Origin: Amoeboaphelidium protococcarum
Lineage: Eukaryota > Aphelidiomycota > Aphelidea
Direction of reading: 5' to 3'
Length of the DNA stretch: 64,000 nucleotides
NCBI GenBank assembly: GCA_023515745.1
Contig: JALECJ010000256.1
Span: 1,116,001-1,180,000, forward strand
This document shows, one piece after another, positions 1 through 12,578 of this stretch. The position numbers and the translations under genes are program-made. Position 1 is the first letter of the stretch, and every line of letters starts with the position of its first letter. The notes under the pieces were generated by a model. That model had not been told where the DNA came from. It did no database searches and worked only from the letters and a program-made list of their open reading frames with translations.

Positions 1-2
1 AT

Positions 3-1094
3 AAATTGTATCCGGTGGAAGCTTTTCATTTAGTAAATTTCGCCCCATCAGCTATGGCATAATAATAGCGATATACAGATGGAATGCTGAGTGATCATCA
101 TATCAATAAGAGCAAGGTTAAACTTACTGATGGCGGAACGTCTGTAAAATGTGATAAACATCTCTTTAAGAATTCAATGCAGATTTATCAATGTAAATCA
201 CCGCTAGTCTTGTAATATATTGAAAGTATTGTGAATTGGTTGCGATAGTACAAGGACAGTGTTGAGGCTTTTTCAGTGTCTATTCTGCGTAAAAGTTAAG
301 CTGGAGATTAACCATCGCTGGGCGCATCATCTACAATGTTTGATACTTCTCAAGATTAAAGTCTAGATTCGCAGCAAGTCGCGCCTAAACTCATTATGAG
401 ATACGTGTTTGATGTCGCGTAATTGAATCAGCTAACTCTGGAAGATGGTGACTTACTGTCCTTTGTGAGAAGACTGCAAGCAAAAGTTGTGAATGATAAA
501 TTTGTATCTAAAGCTGGAGAACTCTCATGGAGCGTCGCTGTAAGATTTCAGCAATAATCTCTGTAAAATGAATGGATAAGTCTAGACTCTTATGAGTTGG
601 GAACTGATGACCACATCCTAGAAGTCCGTGAATACGATAGCATAAGATCAATATCTAGCGGTGGAAACAAATTGAACCTTTTTAGTGTATCATATCAATA
701 ATAATAATTAAAATCAAATTTCATTTCCACCACTCTAAATTATACTCATCTTTAATCTTTTCAATTTCTAGAGTCCTCTCCTTTGCCAGCTATGCATTCA
801 TTTACTTTTTTAAACGTCTCTACACAATATATGATAGAATACAAAATCAAGACAGTGATTATGACGTGCGTACCTGTTATCGCATGCAACTAGTCATTGA
901 TTCAAAGAGTGAATTGCAATCGCCACGTAGTCGAGACATTGTAGAATCATTACATTCAACATACTTTTCAATCACGTCCTGACATGGCTTATAAAGTGGA
1001 TCGTCTTTCAATGGATGCATTTCGTAATAGGATCAACAGCACACGCTTTGGAAATGACAGTGTATAAAAGAAAGTGCGACAGAATTTGAGCTGA
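3..1094 (+). CDS. 5'-partial gene, unknown function
   Basis: A frame open from the window edge to a TGA at 1092-1094, with many TAA/TAG codons read as Gln. The region 9-680 has coding character (mixed hydrophobic and charged, e.g. residues reading YVFDVAQLNQLTLEDGDLL). Positions 685-771 begin GTGTATC, are AT-rich and end TTTCTAG, so they look like an 87-nt intron. Because its length is a multiple of 3 and it has no TGA, the frame stays open with or without splicing. The C-terminal part reads MAYKVDRLSMDAFRNRINS. I recognise no family. The start lies upstream of the window. Confidence 0.55.
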
Positions 1095-1235
1095 GAAACA
1101 ACAATGAGCTCGCCATTTCGGATCAACTTTTCGATCGTCGAACATAATTTTGTTGTTTCATTCATTGTCTATCACTTGCTGCATTGTTGACGGAATATAA
1201 TAATTTGTTCATACAAATAGTACTCCATTATCATC

Positions 1236-2477
1236 ATGATGCATCCCCGAAGATAAAGATTTAAGCCGGATAGAGTGTCGATAATGTCAAGGCGAAAGTT
1301 CTATGTGCTAGTGTCAACATTCACTTTGATCATGCTCAGTGTCCTGTTATTTAACTTTCGGGCCAACTACTCAAAGTCTATTCCTGTGTAGAATTCATAA
1401 ATTTAAAATTCATAGTCTGCATCTACTCGCATCTCTACTACAGTCAAGACTTCAGTTCCTATGACCTCTTAATAATTGGCTGTTAAAACTCCTTCGCCTG
1501 TTCATCCTGCGATCGTATAGCCCTCGACTTCAACTCTGACGTCTACAACTGCTCCATCTATCCCACTACCGACTTAAACTGCTGTATAATAGAATTCATT
1601 GAATGATACAAAATGTCAAGATTAAGTTAAACTTAAAACTGCGTTATGTATCACTGGAGCAGTTAGATCATTTCTGGTCCCTGAAGTTCATTAATCAATA
1701 CAGAAATATGTAATAGATGCACTTCACGCTGATGGAAATGATGTTGATGTTTATTTTGATGCTATGATAGATTAGACTTGCGATGCATCGATGTCTGCGG
1801 AATAGTTGGATAAATTCAGACATTGTAAGAGATTTCTTGAAATTGCAAAGAGCATGTCTGCCAAAGTCATTTAGACCAAGAACGAGATCGAATGTTCATC
1901 AAACTATTTAAAAGATCATAGATGTTGTTAGAATGATATTCATGCCGATCAACAGTCGTTTGCCGGTTTCTTTTAGTATCAGAGGAAGAGACATTGCCTT
2001 GAGCTGGCTTTAAAGAATAAGGAATACGATTTCTATGTGATGATTAGGCCTGATCTAGTGTGGTATGAACCAATCCCAAGTACACAATATCTAAACAGAC
2101 TAACTCCTAGAATGTTCCTATCTTCCAAGGAGTACCAAGAAGCAATTGGTGATTTTGTATACCTATTTCCGCGGTCCATTTTACCGATAATGCTGGATAA
2201 ATTTAACAATTACGCGCTGAAAAGATGTGAAAATTAGAAATCCATAATGTGGCCACCAGAGTATGAGATGCAGCCGCAGCTGGAGCCACTTCCTCATCAA
2301 GTCCTCCCTCTACTGTTTTCCATTGTGCGAATGGACGGCAGTTCCGACTGTTTCCGCCTCAATAATGAAGTGTTGCGAAATAGTAATATATTCTTCTATA
2401 ACGACAAATAAATGACTGCCGAGGGTCTTTGCAGAGCCTACGTTGAAGAAGGTAAATTCAAATTTCCATATCTATGA
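1236..2477 (+). CDS. Type II membrane glycosyltransferase-like protein
   Basis: 413 codons from ATG 1236 to TGA 2475-2477. The layout is that of a Golgi type II enzyme: a short basic cytosolic tail, one membrane segment (about residues 22-38, YVLVSTFTLIMLSVLLF), then a Ser/Thr/Pro/Gln-rich stem of about 70 residues. The globular domain follows, opening with ALCITGAVRSFLVPEV and containing YDFYVMIRPDLVWYEP. The ITGxxR opening and the MxRPD segment resemble poorly characterised eukaryotic glycosyltransferase-like families; I cannot name the donor or acceptor. A second ATG directly follows the first, and a third lies just before the membrane segment. Substrate and reaction are unknown. Confidence 0.65.
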
Positions 2478-2678
2478 CGAGTGAGTGATGTTATTAGATT
2501 TATTAATTATTCTAAACGTGTTTTTGAGCGCAAGTTTAGTGTTTACGAAGCTTTGTTTCACTTTTCCGTTGTCGTTTCACTCTCTTGCGGATTTTCAGTC
2601 ATTGTTGTTTCACTTCTCTGTACTGTATATCAAGTTAGATAGAGCATTAAATAAGTGGAGTATTTTGTTGAAAGTTAT

Positions 2679-5678
2679 ATGGAATATAAGGAAATGGAGG
2701 ATTCTGAGAAGTAAAGTTAGGATTCATTGTTTTCTCCAGTGAACTAAGCTGAGGACAATGTTGATGTTGTTGAAGACACTGTTGAATGTCCTGCATGCCA
2801 ACTTCCGATTAATGCCTAGTCGATAAACGCACACTTGGACAATGATTGTATCCGCACAAAGGAAGAAGAAGAAGAGAGTGTAGAAGTATCTGCTATAAAA
2901 GTTAAGCCTCGACTGTCGAAATTGTAAGGATTAAAAGACCAAGTTAAAGAGTTGGCAGTGGGACCTCAGAGCCGCCCCACTTCTGATGCTCTGTTTGAAG
3001 TTGTGCGAAAGGACACTGGATAGTCACCATCTAAAGGCGTCGTACAATTGTTTGAAGTGTAAGAATAGTCTGTCATGCAAAATTAAGAGGATAGCATACC
3101 CGATTAGTTGAATTTGAACACTTCTACTCAATAGAAATAGGAGTAAAGTAAAGCAAGCGCATTGGACTTCTCCTCAGAGGTTGTTAATCCGTATGATGCG
3201 GAATCTTCTGTGCCGTAATCTTACGCTTCTCAAAGTCCATAGAAGTAGCGTCTGTCTAATCAGATTCAGAGGTAGAATATACCCGGTCTCTAAATTGTAC
3301 GTAGTGCTGCGTTGCTTCCGAATGAAACTGCCAATACCTCTGTGAGTGATGATCCAGTCGATGTTGCTGACCAACAGTTTAGTATTAATTTCAGTGGAGC
3401 ATAAAATGGTGGGACTACTCAATAATTTCGCTATATCCGCGCATTTAGTAATGACGACTTGCATGCATTTGATGTGAACACTATTGATAAGCAGTTCATT
3501 GCGTTAAGAATGCAAGAGCATCCATCCAATTTTGTACAAGTGTACGATGAAGGTCGCGCCAAAGATGTGGCAACGTAGACGAAAGAGAAGCAGATATAGC
3601 CAAAGAAAGGTGGATTGGCCCTGCCAAGTGAGAGAATGGGAGTGAATCCACTGTTTGGTGAGATGGATATCTTGGAAAGTAGCCTGGATGATTTCTAGGC
3701 AGCTCTACCTGAAGGTCTGGAACACTCTCATCTTGGGAGAAAAGACATTGCCAGCAGACTCGGGCTCAGTGCTGATAGTCTGAGAGTGCGTAATGGCAAA
3801 GTGCTGGTGGAGAGTAAAGATGCTTTGAACGAAAACCAACAGCCAAGTCCAAAGAAGCGTCGTGCTTTTGTCATTGAGAATAAGAGAGCTCAGATGTCAG
3901 ATGCTAAACGGAGATATTATGAGTTTGGTTAACGCTGGAGAGTGTTCTGGAAAGATGCTGAGCAGTTAATCTAACTGTGGAACAAACCGATCAAATATGT
4001 GGAGTCCAGATTCGGCACAGGTATTGTGTCTTATTTCAGACTGTATAGATGGCTGTATCTGGTAAATGTTTTATTTGGAGTGGTCTGGTATTTTTTCGTA
4101 ATCCTATTTGGCGTGCTGTATTAAGCTTAGTAGAAGAATGCTGGTTTTGAAATAACTCGCCAGAAGCTGACTAAAGATGGACAATTCGACATTAATTTGT
4201 TCTTCATAGATCTATTCTCTGGTGGTAGTTCACTGAATAATACGATCATGTTTGAAGTTGGGTATCCTGCCAAAATATACTTTGCAAATGACGGAAACAG
4301 TCCCTCTCCGGAGGATGTGCCGTACAATATGGATATTGCCTATCTGGCAGTTATATTCTTCACTTATATCATGTCGTTTGCTCTCATTTTGATTCGGATG
4401 AAATCATTGTTTGTGGAGAAGGCTGAAGTGTCCAGCGGTGTAGTTATTGATGATTACGCGCCTTTTGGGACTGCTGTATTTGCGTCATGGGATTTTGCTA
4501 TTGCTTCCGCCGAAAGTCGTAAAAATCATAACTTTGCCATCTCTACGCTGTTTAAGACTTTGATTGCGAAATTGGAGATTGCTGAGTAGAAGCAGAACTA
4601 ATCATCTGGTTATAAAGTTGAAAATATCGTGCGTAGATTTTTCGGTAATATATTTGTGATTGCCATTTGGTGTTTATCTGGGTTTGTCGTATATATTACG
4701 CTGAATCTGGAGTACAATCCAAATGGACTCGATACTCTTGGCATATTGGTCACACCTGAAACATTTGGCCTTGTAAGATCTAACAGGTTCATTTCTATAA
4801 CTGCATTCCTGATTTCATCCCTTAACCTTATACTGCCATCTATATTCAAACTGATTGCAAGATTTGAGAGATATGATTCTCCTACCGTTGCGGCCACTAT
4901 TACTCTGACTCGTGCTTATGTGACCAAAATTGCTGCCGTGTACGTTATCGTTGTTTCTCTGTACATTGCCAACAGATTTAAGTTGGATGGTTGGGAGTAT
5001 GCTGTTGGTCAGAATTTCTACCAACTCGTTTGGACGAATTTTGCCTTCTCCACAGTGAGCACCGTGTTTTATGGCGTGCTGTATCGTTAAATATTTGGAA
5101 AGTAGTATTACGACTTTGGTCTTGCTGAGAATATACTGGAAGTTATCTACTAGTAGGCTCTTGTCTTGATAGGTGTAGTCTATTCGCCAGCGGTTGTCGT
5201 TCTATCACTGTTACTTGGTGGCATCACATTCTACGTCAAGTACCTGACACTGTGTTACTGCGGCCTCCCACCTAGAAGAGTTTACAATTCATACTTTTAG
5301 AACATTTACTTTCTAATGTTCTTAGTACTGACACTACTACTCATGGCATTCCCTACATTCTTCAGTCTGACTCAATTCCCACCGACATCAGGTCCGTACT
5401 CATTTGCGTAGCAGAATAATGTCACCCTGAGTTCCATCTACTCTGTGATTCCTAATGGTGTTGCCTCGATGAAGAGCGATTTTTTGCGAAATTTGATTCA
5501 ATTCATAGGATCGGTAGGATTCATAGGTCCACTGATAGGAGTTTTGGTTCTGACGTCTTATTTTCTGAGTGCTATTAATGAGAAGAGGTAGAAGAAGTTG
5601 AAGAAGATTTCGTTAGAGTTGAGATCTGAGCGCGCTGACAAGAAATTCTTGCTGAAGTATTATCGCGCCAAAAATTGA
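2679..5678 (+). CDS. TMC-family transmembrane channel-like protein with N-terminal UBZ4-like zinc finger
   Basis: 999 residues, one uninterrupted frame. The C-terminal half (about residues 450-980) is a transmembrane channel-like (TMC) protein: SYFRLYRWLYLVNVLFG, the segment AVFASWDFAIAS followed by a basic linker, LILPSIFKLIARFERYDSP, WEYAVGQNFYQL, and LCYCGLPPRRVYNSYF, in the order expected for the TMC domain. About ten hydrophobic segments are visible. TMC proteins are membrane cation-channel or scramblase-fold proteins. Residues 37-57 form C-x2-C-x11-H-x4-C (CPACQLPINAQSINAHLDND then C), a RAD18-type UBZ4 ubiquitin-binding zinc finger, followed by about 380 Gln/Ser-rich residues. The first in-frame ATG is at 2679; a GTGAGT at 2481 might mark a 5' leader intron. 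Confidence 0.85.
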
Positions 5679-5759
5679 TTTAAATTGTTTGTAACTATGT
5701 CTTAAATATATATTCTGGTTTTATATCTAGTTCAGATCATGAGTGTAGATGCTCAAGTT

Positions 5760-5780
5760 TGATGATGATGATGATGATAA
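5760..5780. repeat. Short GAT microsatellite
   Basis: About five to six GAT units in the TMC-TBP intergenic region, followed by a T-rich stretch with TTTCATTTC and TTTTCTTCCC. No gene here; probably the TBP upstream region. Confidence 0.7.
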
Positions 5781-5979
5781 GCTTTGACTTTGCTGTAACA
5801 CTGCAGTTTGATTCTCTTGTTGCTAGTTTATTGCCGACGTCATTCGCTCTCGTTTCATTTCATCGACTGACTTTTCCGGCTTTTCTTCCCTTCTTCTTTT
5901 TCTTCCGTTGTGCTGCTCCTTAACAAAGAGCAATTATCATCAACAATAACAACAATCATTTAACCACTCTGTGAATATC

Positions 5980-6834
5980 ATGGCTACACCATTTTAATTC
6001 TCATTGCCTAGTGAAGGCACATCCTCTTCATCTACTGCTCTACCTCAGTAATCGTCTAGCAATGATAATACTGGTAATAGTGGCGGTAATAATATCGAAG
6101 AAGGATTGCCTGCAGAGTTGGCTCAGATGATTAATGGAGTGGGGGATTTTGGAGGAGGATCATTGGGTAATTTATAAGAATTGTCATCAGGGTAGTAGCA
6201 GAGCTCTGAGTAATCTCAGGATGCTGGCGGTGATGATGAGGAGTAGGTGGCTGCCGGTAATTAGACTGGCGCTGATTCGTCGGCTCATCCGTCTGGCATT
6301 GTGCCCACTCTGCAAAATATTGTGGCCACTGTTAATCTCGATTGTAAATTGGATTTAAAGACTATAGCTCTGCATGCTAGAAATGCTGAATACAATCCAA
6401 AGAGATTTGCCGCCGTCATCATGAGAATCCGTGAGCCAAAGACCACTGCGCTGATATTTGCCAGCGGTAAACTCGTCGTCACGGGAGCTCGCAGTGAAGA
6501 CTTGGCGAAACTGGCCGCACGAAAGTATGCGCGCATCGTGCAGAAACTCGGCTTCCCGGCCAAGTTCATCGAGTTCAAGGTGCAGAATATCGTGGCCTCG
6601 TGCGACATTCGATTTCCCATCCGTCTGGAGGGACTGGCTTTTGCCCACAGTCATTACTCTAGCTACGAGCCAGAGCTGTTTCCCGGCTTGATCTACCGCA
6701 TGGTGAAACCGAAAGTTGTGCTGTTGATCTTTGTCTCGGGAAAAGTTGTGCTGACGGGCGCGAAAGTTCGGGAAGAGATTTACGAAGCGTTTGAAATGAT
6801 TTATCCCGTCCTGTAAGAGTTCAGAAAGACGTGA
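5980..6834 (+). CDS. TATA-box binding protein (TBP)
   Basis: 284 residues. The variable, Gly/Ser/Gln-rich N-terminus (about 1-105) is followed by the conserved saddle. The first repeat begins [20 protein letters not shown] and contains [17 protein letters not shown]. The second contains [16 protein letters not shown] and [18 protein letters not shown]. It binds TATA-like promoters for all three nuclear RNA polymerases. The end reads IYPVL-Q-EFRKT-stop, where Q is a TAA (6814-6816). In the family the protein continues through this position into a ...FRK(T) tail, so this TAA must be sense and the following TGA the true stop. This is one of the best pieces of evidence for the code. Confidence 0.97.
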
Positions 6835-7036
6835 ATCAGACGCTGTGTTCCTGTGGCTTTGAGTGCGGATTGGGCCAATTGTAAGTCAATGCCCCTAAAG
6901 TGCGATATTTCGATGCTGCTGATCTTGCAGGAAGCATTAAAACAAATAGTCAAAAAATAAAACATAAAGCACTTTCATTTTTTCTCCTTAGAACTATAGC
7001 CTCCTTCTTTTATTTCTTGGCTTTCCTGTCCACCCG
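6835..7036. other. Intergenic, TBP 3' flank
   Basis: AT-rich sequence with a run of As and TTTTTTCTCC near 6978. It contains a GTAAGT...TTGCAG pair (about 6881-6930) that could be a 3'-UTR intron or chance. I see no gene here. Confidence 0.4.
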
Positions 7037-7384
7037 TCACTGCTTATGATAGATCATCATCCACTTACCCCATTCTCGTATCTACAGTTGTAATAAGGGA
7101 ATGAAATTATAATACAATTTACAAAGCAATTTTGTTTATGATAAGCCGAATGACACGCCGATCTCGCCCAAAATCATATTTATCGCCTTTCGAACTCCCT
7201 CCCCCGTGACACTCGCGCTCGCCTAAAAACAATTCTAGTATAAAGGGTATTGCCATATTCTGTTGTTGTGCCTCCAATTCCTTTTACTTACATTCTCCCG
7301 CATTCTGTTATTTCTGGATAGTTTAGTTTTCCGTTGAAGCCCGAATTGTGCTGACCAAGAGTAACATACAACTATGTCATTCAT
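7037..7384 (-). CDS. Possible small two-exon gene, unknown
   Basis: A candidate 92-codon protein: exon 1 at 7292-7384 (31 codons, starting MNDIVVCYSWSAQFGLQRKT), an intron at 7223-7291 (GTAAGT donor, ACTAG then TTTTTAG acceptor), and exon 2 at 7037-7222 (ASASVTGEGVRKAINMILGE onward) to TGA 7037-7039. The splice signals and phase-0 junction agree, and exon 2 looks protein-like. Against it, the start overlaps by 11 nt the start of the divergent phosphoribosyltransferase gene, and I recognise no family. It could be spurious. Confidence 0.28.
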
Positions 7385-8309
7385 TAAACGCGTGCCTTTG
7401 GCATAAATTGGCTGGCAATTTGCTGATAAACGTTGTAAGAGTGGGATTTCGGTGGGCACTTCTCTGTTAGACGGTGATTACAGGTCCTCATGGGAGTTTT
7501 ATAAATTACCTTAACGTTCCATGCTTGTGTCCTCTTTAGCTTACTTGAAAAGTGGGAAACTTCCTCCCGGATTAATGCTTCCAATGGATTTGCAAGGCCG
7601 CTATTTGCTGCCATTTACTCGGGACGTGATACGCGAGTCCATAAGAAATATCTCCCATCTTCAGAATTTTGAAGATTCTATATTTAACCGCTCTTATGAT
7701 GTGATTTGTCCACTTCCCTCTTCAAAGGGGGTGGCAAGCGCACCCAATGTTGAGGTGGCTTTGCATATTTCTTAGGCTATCAGCGTTAATGAAGGTGCGC
7801 ACGTTGGTCCTCCGATTGAACACCTGGTTAGCAGAGTCAAGCCTATGATTACGAAGTCCACGGAAACTGACCGGTCAATTAGGAGGGATCGCGATGCTCC
7901 GCGCATTATGCATTTTGATACGATGAAGGTTCTTGTTGCTGATCATGAAGTAGCCAATAAGCGTATATTGCTGTACGATGACGTTGTTACTTACGGCAAT
8001 ACTTCTGAGGCGGCTAGGAACCTTTTGCTGACCAAGGGAGCCGCAGAGGTTGACATAATCTCCGTGTTTTCTACCGGCCCTGTCATGCGGTCTAGAGTCT
8101 ACGAAGATGTTGGCCAAGATGTCGATGTCGGTGAAGATATAACTGATTAGATGACTAGGTTTAGACTAAAGTAATCTTCAACTGTCGACAAGGAGGAGTA
8201 TAAATGGAAAGATGTGCAGATGAATACAAAGTAGTGGCATCAGTCACTGGGTTATTGGATCGAGGACAGATTTCCAGAGCTGATTCCAAATATTATAATT
8301 GATGTTTGA
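7374..8309 (+). CDS. Phosphoribosyltransferase-like protein (type I PRTase fold)
   Basis: 311 residues. The diagnostic element is RILLYDDVVTYGNTSEAARN (about residue 200), which fits the PRPP-binding loop of type I phosphoribosyltransferases (two acidic residues followed by xTxGxT). YDVICPLPSSKG (about 104-115) precedes it where ComF-like enzymes have their first substrate loop. Between them is a basic segment (DRSIRRDRDAPR). Substrate is unknown; ComF-like or amidophosphoribosyltransferase-like are the nearest comparisons. The C-terminal 60 residues are Gln/Trp-containing and not recognised. The first ATG is used; a later ATG at 7521 would remove 49 residues that look genuine. Confidence 0.65.
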
Positions 8310-8363
8310 AATGAATCTACTAACGTTCCTACCTATTGATATCTACTTTATTATCATTATTGA

Positions 8364-11300
8364 TCATTTCAAATCCTAATTTGATAGCGATAAAATGTTC
8401 AATATTTCTCTTCGATCTTACTGCCAGACGTGAAATGATGGGAACTAGCTCAGCTTTTGCTTTCCCTTCTCCAGCAGATAACTTGCGAATACAATCAAAT
8501 AAAAGTATCTAATGAGATAATTTTATGCAGCCGTGTAGAGACCATGATATGCCTTGGAGTTGGGTTCCATCGCTTCAACACGCACTTTATAGTCGTATAT
8601 GGCCATTCTGATATTCTGTACGTGAGCACAAGCATCAATTGCCCTGTCCGTGATGCTCTTGGCCAATCGTCCAAATTGTAAAACTCTCAGCAGTTGTAAA
8701 ACAATCTTGAATTCACCTCTGAGATACATCTACCGCTCCCCATCTTCACTACCACCTGGAGATACGTCTTCACCATCATCGCTAGATATGAATCTCGGTG
8801 ACAGAATTTGATCATCATCCGATAACTTCTGGACCATCTGATTTATGCAAGCAGTCACCATGGCAGTAGTGGTTCTTCCCCTACCCATCTGACAATTGAA
8901 AATTGCATCAGTGTTCAGGCGTATGCTCTGGCATATAACAAGCAATTCATCAAACACTTTCGGCAACGGTGCTTATTCATCAGTAATAGGCAGTCTATGA
9001 TACTGCACTTTATAGCCTTATCTCGCCAGCTCCTCATAAACTTCAGCCGGAGTCTGAATGTCTTCAGGCTTCACAGACTCCCAAACGCAAACAATCTAAC
9101 CTGCTGGATGTGCTCCCGCTTTACTAACCTCCTCCTCATGAAGCATCAGGCGGCCATCATACTCCTAAATCTCTCGCAACGCATCATTCTTCATACGAAG
9201 TTCCATTCCCTCCACTCGCTCACGCACAATACCCGTAGTCTCCAAATTCTTCACCGGTTAAATACTTGTACGCAACACAAACGGTTTGCCATTGACGTAC
9301 AGAACAGGCTCTTCACGCAGCGACACCCATTGCAAAGTACGCTATCCATTAACACCCGAACCAGTTCTCTCCAATACTGACTTAATTGCATCTTTCGTGG
9401 GCATAGCAACACCATATATTCTACCCATCTGATCAGTATCAGAGGTAGACAATTCATCAATACTACTAATGTCCACCTATCTGAAATTAGGCGCACCTTC
9501 AACACGATCTGTAAGTGTCAACTTCTAACAGCCAGGAAAGTGATCAAACTTCAGTATCATATGTTACGCCAACACAGAGCCACGTCTACTGCGAACCACC
9601 TATGAGACTTCTGAAGATAGAGCAACACCATCGCCCAAGTTCTAATTACCAACAGGAATTAGAGAATTCATTTTCAAGTGATACATCTCATTAATCAAAG
9701 TCTAAAACTCCAAATGATTCGCCATCCAATCCTAGAAAGTTGGCATCTACTCCAAATCATAGTTTTAGTTATCATTCAAGTAAGCCTGGAATGCAATTAG
9801 TAAGAAATATCTGTGCAAGCTATTCAGAGATTTTTTCAGGTATAACTCTACATCTTCGGGCTATAAAGCATTCTCAGACATGGATCTGTACTCCTCGCTT
9901 TGATCTCGAACATTAACCACCGCTGCACACGCGTCAATGGTCACGTCTACCTTGTCCTTGACTTCCAAGCCATTTTTAACAACTCTGAGCAGAGAGTGGA
10001 TCACTTGATAATTCTAAATACTCTTCTTAGAATTATGTTCTCTAGAAAGCTGAGACAAATCCACCTTCTTCAACCAGGCGAGGATAAGGATTGTTATTAT
10101 GGATCCTATCGTGCTTCTGCCCACACCGATTTGACAATTAGTCACACTGACTGAATTTCCCTTAAAGGAATGGCAGATAGCACGTAGAATCTAATCAAAA
10201 TCACCTTCTTCCATCGCAGACTCAGCAGTCACTGGAACTCTGTGATAATCAAAAGAACGTGGAGAAGCATTAGACCCAATTCCTTTCTACAATCTCAGTT
10301 CATCCTTGATACTCTCAGCAATTTATCTAAGAGTCTTTATATTCTCCAAGTCCACAATCACCCAAGTGGGGATCACAGCACCATCAATCTCCTAATGCAG
10401 CAAAATCTTGCCACCAGATTTTTCAACTTCCTTCACAACATCTTCCTTCAGACGTTCTTCCAGCATCTCTAGCCTAGACTGGGTGATGCCAGAGTACGCT
10501 TTGGTGTTACGCAAAGTCAAAAACTCGTCTCTGAGCACATATGGCGTACCATTGATGTAGATCAGCGGCTCTTCACGCATATTAATCCAGATTATATCAA
10601 CAGGACCAACATCGTTACTAATGGTACTAACAACATTCTATATACCTGTTAGAGTTGGCTGAGCCACTGCAAATACAGGAAGACCATTAATTCGCCTGAA
10701 ATTAGATGCACCACCAAGATTCTGAATTTCCAATCCTCTGCCCTGCGACTGTTCTTGACGCCAAAAGTCAGCCTTTAGAATCGTCTAACTACTTAATACA
10801 GCACCATTGCGATTGCGGATAGTTTTCATGTCATGTTCATTCTTACCAAATTGACCACGCATAATCCCTCTAATTACACCACTTCCATTCTGCCGTGCAT
10901 CTCCATAATGAAACATGTCCATCACCGGTCTGAACAGCATGACATCAATCTTATTCCTGATTCTGTCCAGCGTATTTTTGATTTCTGGCCTTGCTGATAG
11001 CCACTTGGAGAAAGTTACAGATTAGGTGCGATCTTTATCATTAACATACGCAGTGAGGATAAGGAGGAAATAATACCTCTCCAGAAAACCAACAGCTCGC
11101 TTTAAGTACTTTTCATCCCCATTCTTCATATAAGCCAGCCGGAATGAGAGAATCTCATCCCTCAAATTAACTAGTCTATCGCACTTATCAATAACATGAT
11201 CAAGTGTCCTCTTATCCACAAAGCCATCATCAATCAAAGATACCAACTTGAGGATTATGGCATAATTTCCGCGCACTGCATCCTTCAACTGATCCAAATG

Positions 11301-12578
11301 ATGGAAATTGTGCATCAGAAATTCGGAAGGATTCTTTATATCAAGTCCCTTCTCCAGACAAGCGATGAGCCGCAGCATCACCAGGGACTCTTCATGAGAA
11401 CCTGAGAAATTAACACTCTTGTCCAGACTCATGCGGCTCAATGTGCGCACAATGGCAGAAGATTGGCTTCTCAAATTCTCCACCTAATACAGACTTTCCC
11501 GTAACAACACACCACATACCATACCGAAAGTCGTTCTACCAACACCGAGCCCACAATTAAACACCACGGCATCATTCAATGTACAATTGGATATAATCTT
11601 AATGTACTCATCCACGTATACATCCTCAGGTCTCTACTCAGGTGACACTGGAACACGATGATACTCCAAGATGTTTTTAAACTTGCCGAAAACTTCAGCA
11701 GTGGTAAGCACATTCTACTCATTAGCTGCAATCCAAGATGGTATTAAGACTCCATCATCAAGCTCGTCATAGACCAGGAGAAGACCTCCGCAACGCTTAC
11801 ACTCATACAGAATATCATTCTTCAGTCTCTGCTCCATCTACTCCAACCTAGCAGCGGATATTCCATTGTAAGTGCTGATATTCTAAAATGGATTTCCAAC
11901 ATCTCTGAGAACATACGGCTTACCACTGATGTACATAATGGGCTCCTCTCTAGTATTGATCCAGACAATCTTCTTGATCATATGCTTACTGTCAATGCTA
12001 GTGGACTTATCCTGAGATAAATCTTGACTACTGCTTGATGGTAGATCAGTCTGATGCAACAATTAATGATGAAAATTTGCGTGAACTTACGCAGCATTCA
12101 CAGCCAGAGGTTCACTATGCTTTCTCATAGTGACAGACAACTAAGGTTGTGCATCCACCGACACAGTACTCTCCTTTCGCTGAGCATTCAACTTCTATAT
12201 GTTATCCTTGTACATGAGCAAGTGGATGACAGTCTCAAGGCCAGTGATAGTCGGCTGACTGCAACCAAAAATATTATAGCCAGCTCCATCTTGCTATACC
12301 AATCCACCGTGATCGATTTCGACAAATCTAAAATTCGGAGCACCTTCCAAATGATACACATTGTCGCTAAAAGCATTAATACTTTATTCCACCGCAGAGT
12401 TGCCATTCTACGCATCACCAGTACCTGTAAGAGGGGAGACATTAGATGCACCCTTGTTGGAGAACAATTTTCGTGGGAAATGATCCCTCTTCAGCAGAGT
12501 TCCACTGGTAAGAACAACTCCATTACGTCTATACTTTTAAGTCTTGTTAATCAAGTCCTTCGTACTAGGAACAGACAT
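8364..12578 (-). CDS. Paladin-like protein with three tyrosine-phosphatase-like modules
   Basis: 1404 residues in one frame. Three related modules each carry a phosphatase P-loop: FNCGLGVGRTTFGM (Cys342), NCQIGVGRSTIGS (Cys815) and FNCQMGRGRTTTAM (Cys1229). Each module also begins with a conserved stretch of the type REEPxxYIxGxPYVLRD. The ANFRFVE/ASNFRRI 'P-N-F-R' element precedes modules. This is the paladin (PALD1) architecture of cysteine-dependent phosphatase relatives with inositol-phosphate phosphatase-like folds; animal paladin is implicated in phosphoinositide signalling. All three loops keep C-x5-R, so catalysis is not excluded. The N-terminus starts MSVPSTKDLINKT. It is transcribed away from VPS37. 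Confidence 0.88.

Noticed and set aside
2485-2742. 85-codon hydrophobic ORF upstream of the TMC gene
   Set aside because: Starts with GTG, overlaps the TMC start in another frame, T-rich composition explains the hydrophobicity.
4610-5024. Minus-strand ORFs of 69-95 codons
   Set aside because: Antisense to the TMC domain, where the plus frame is clearly conserved.
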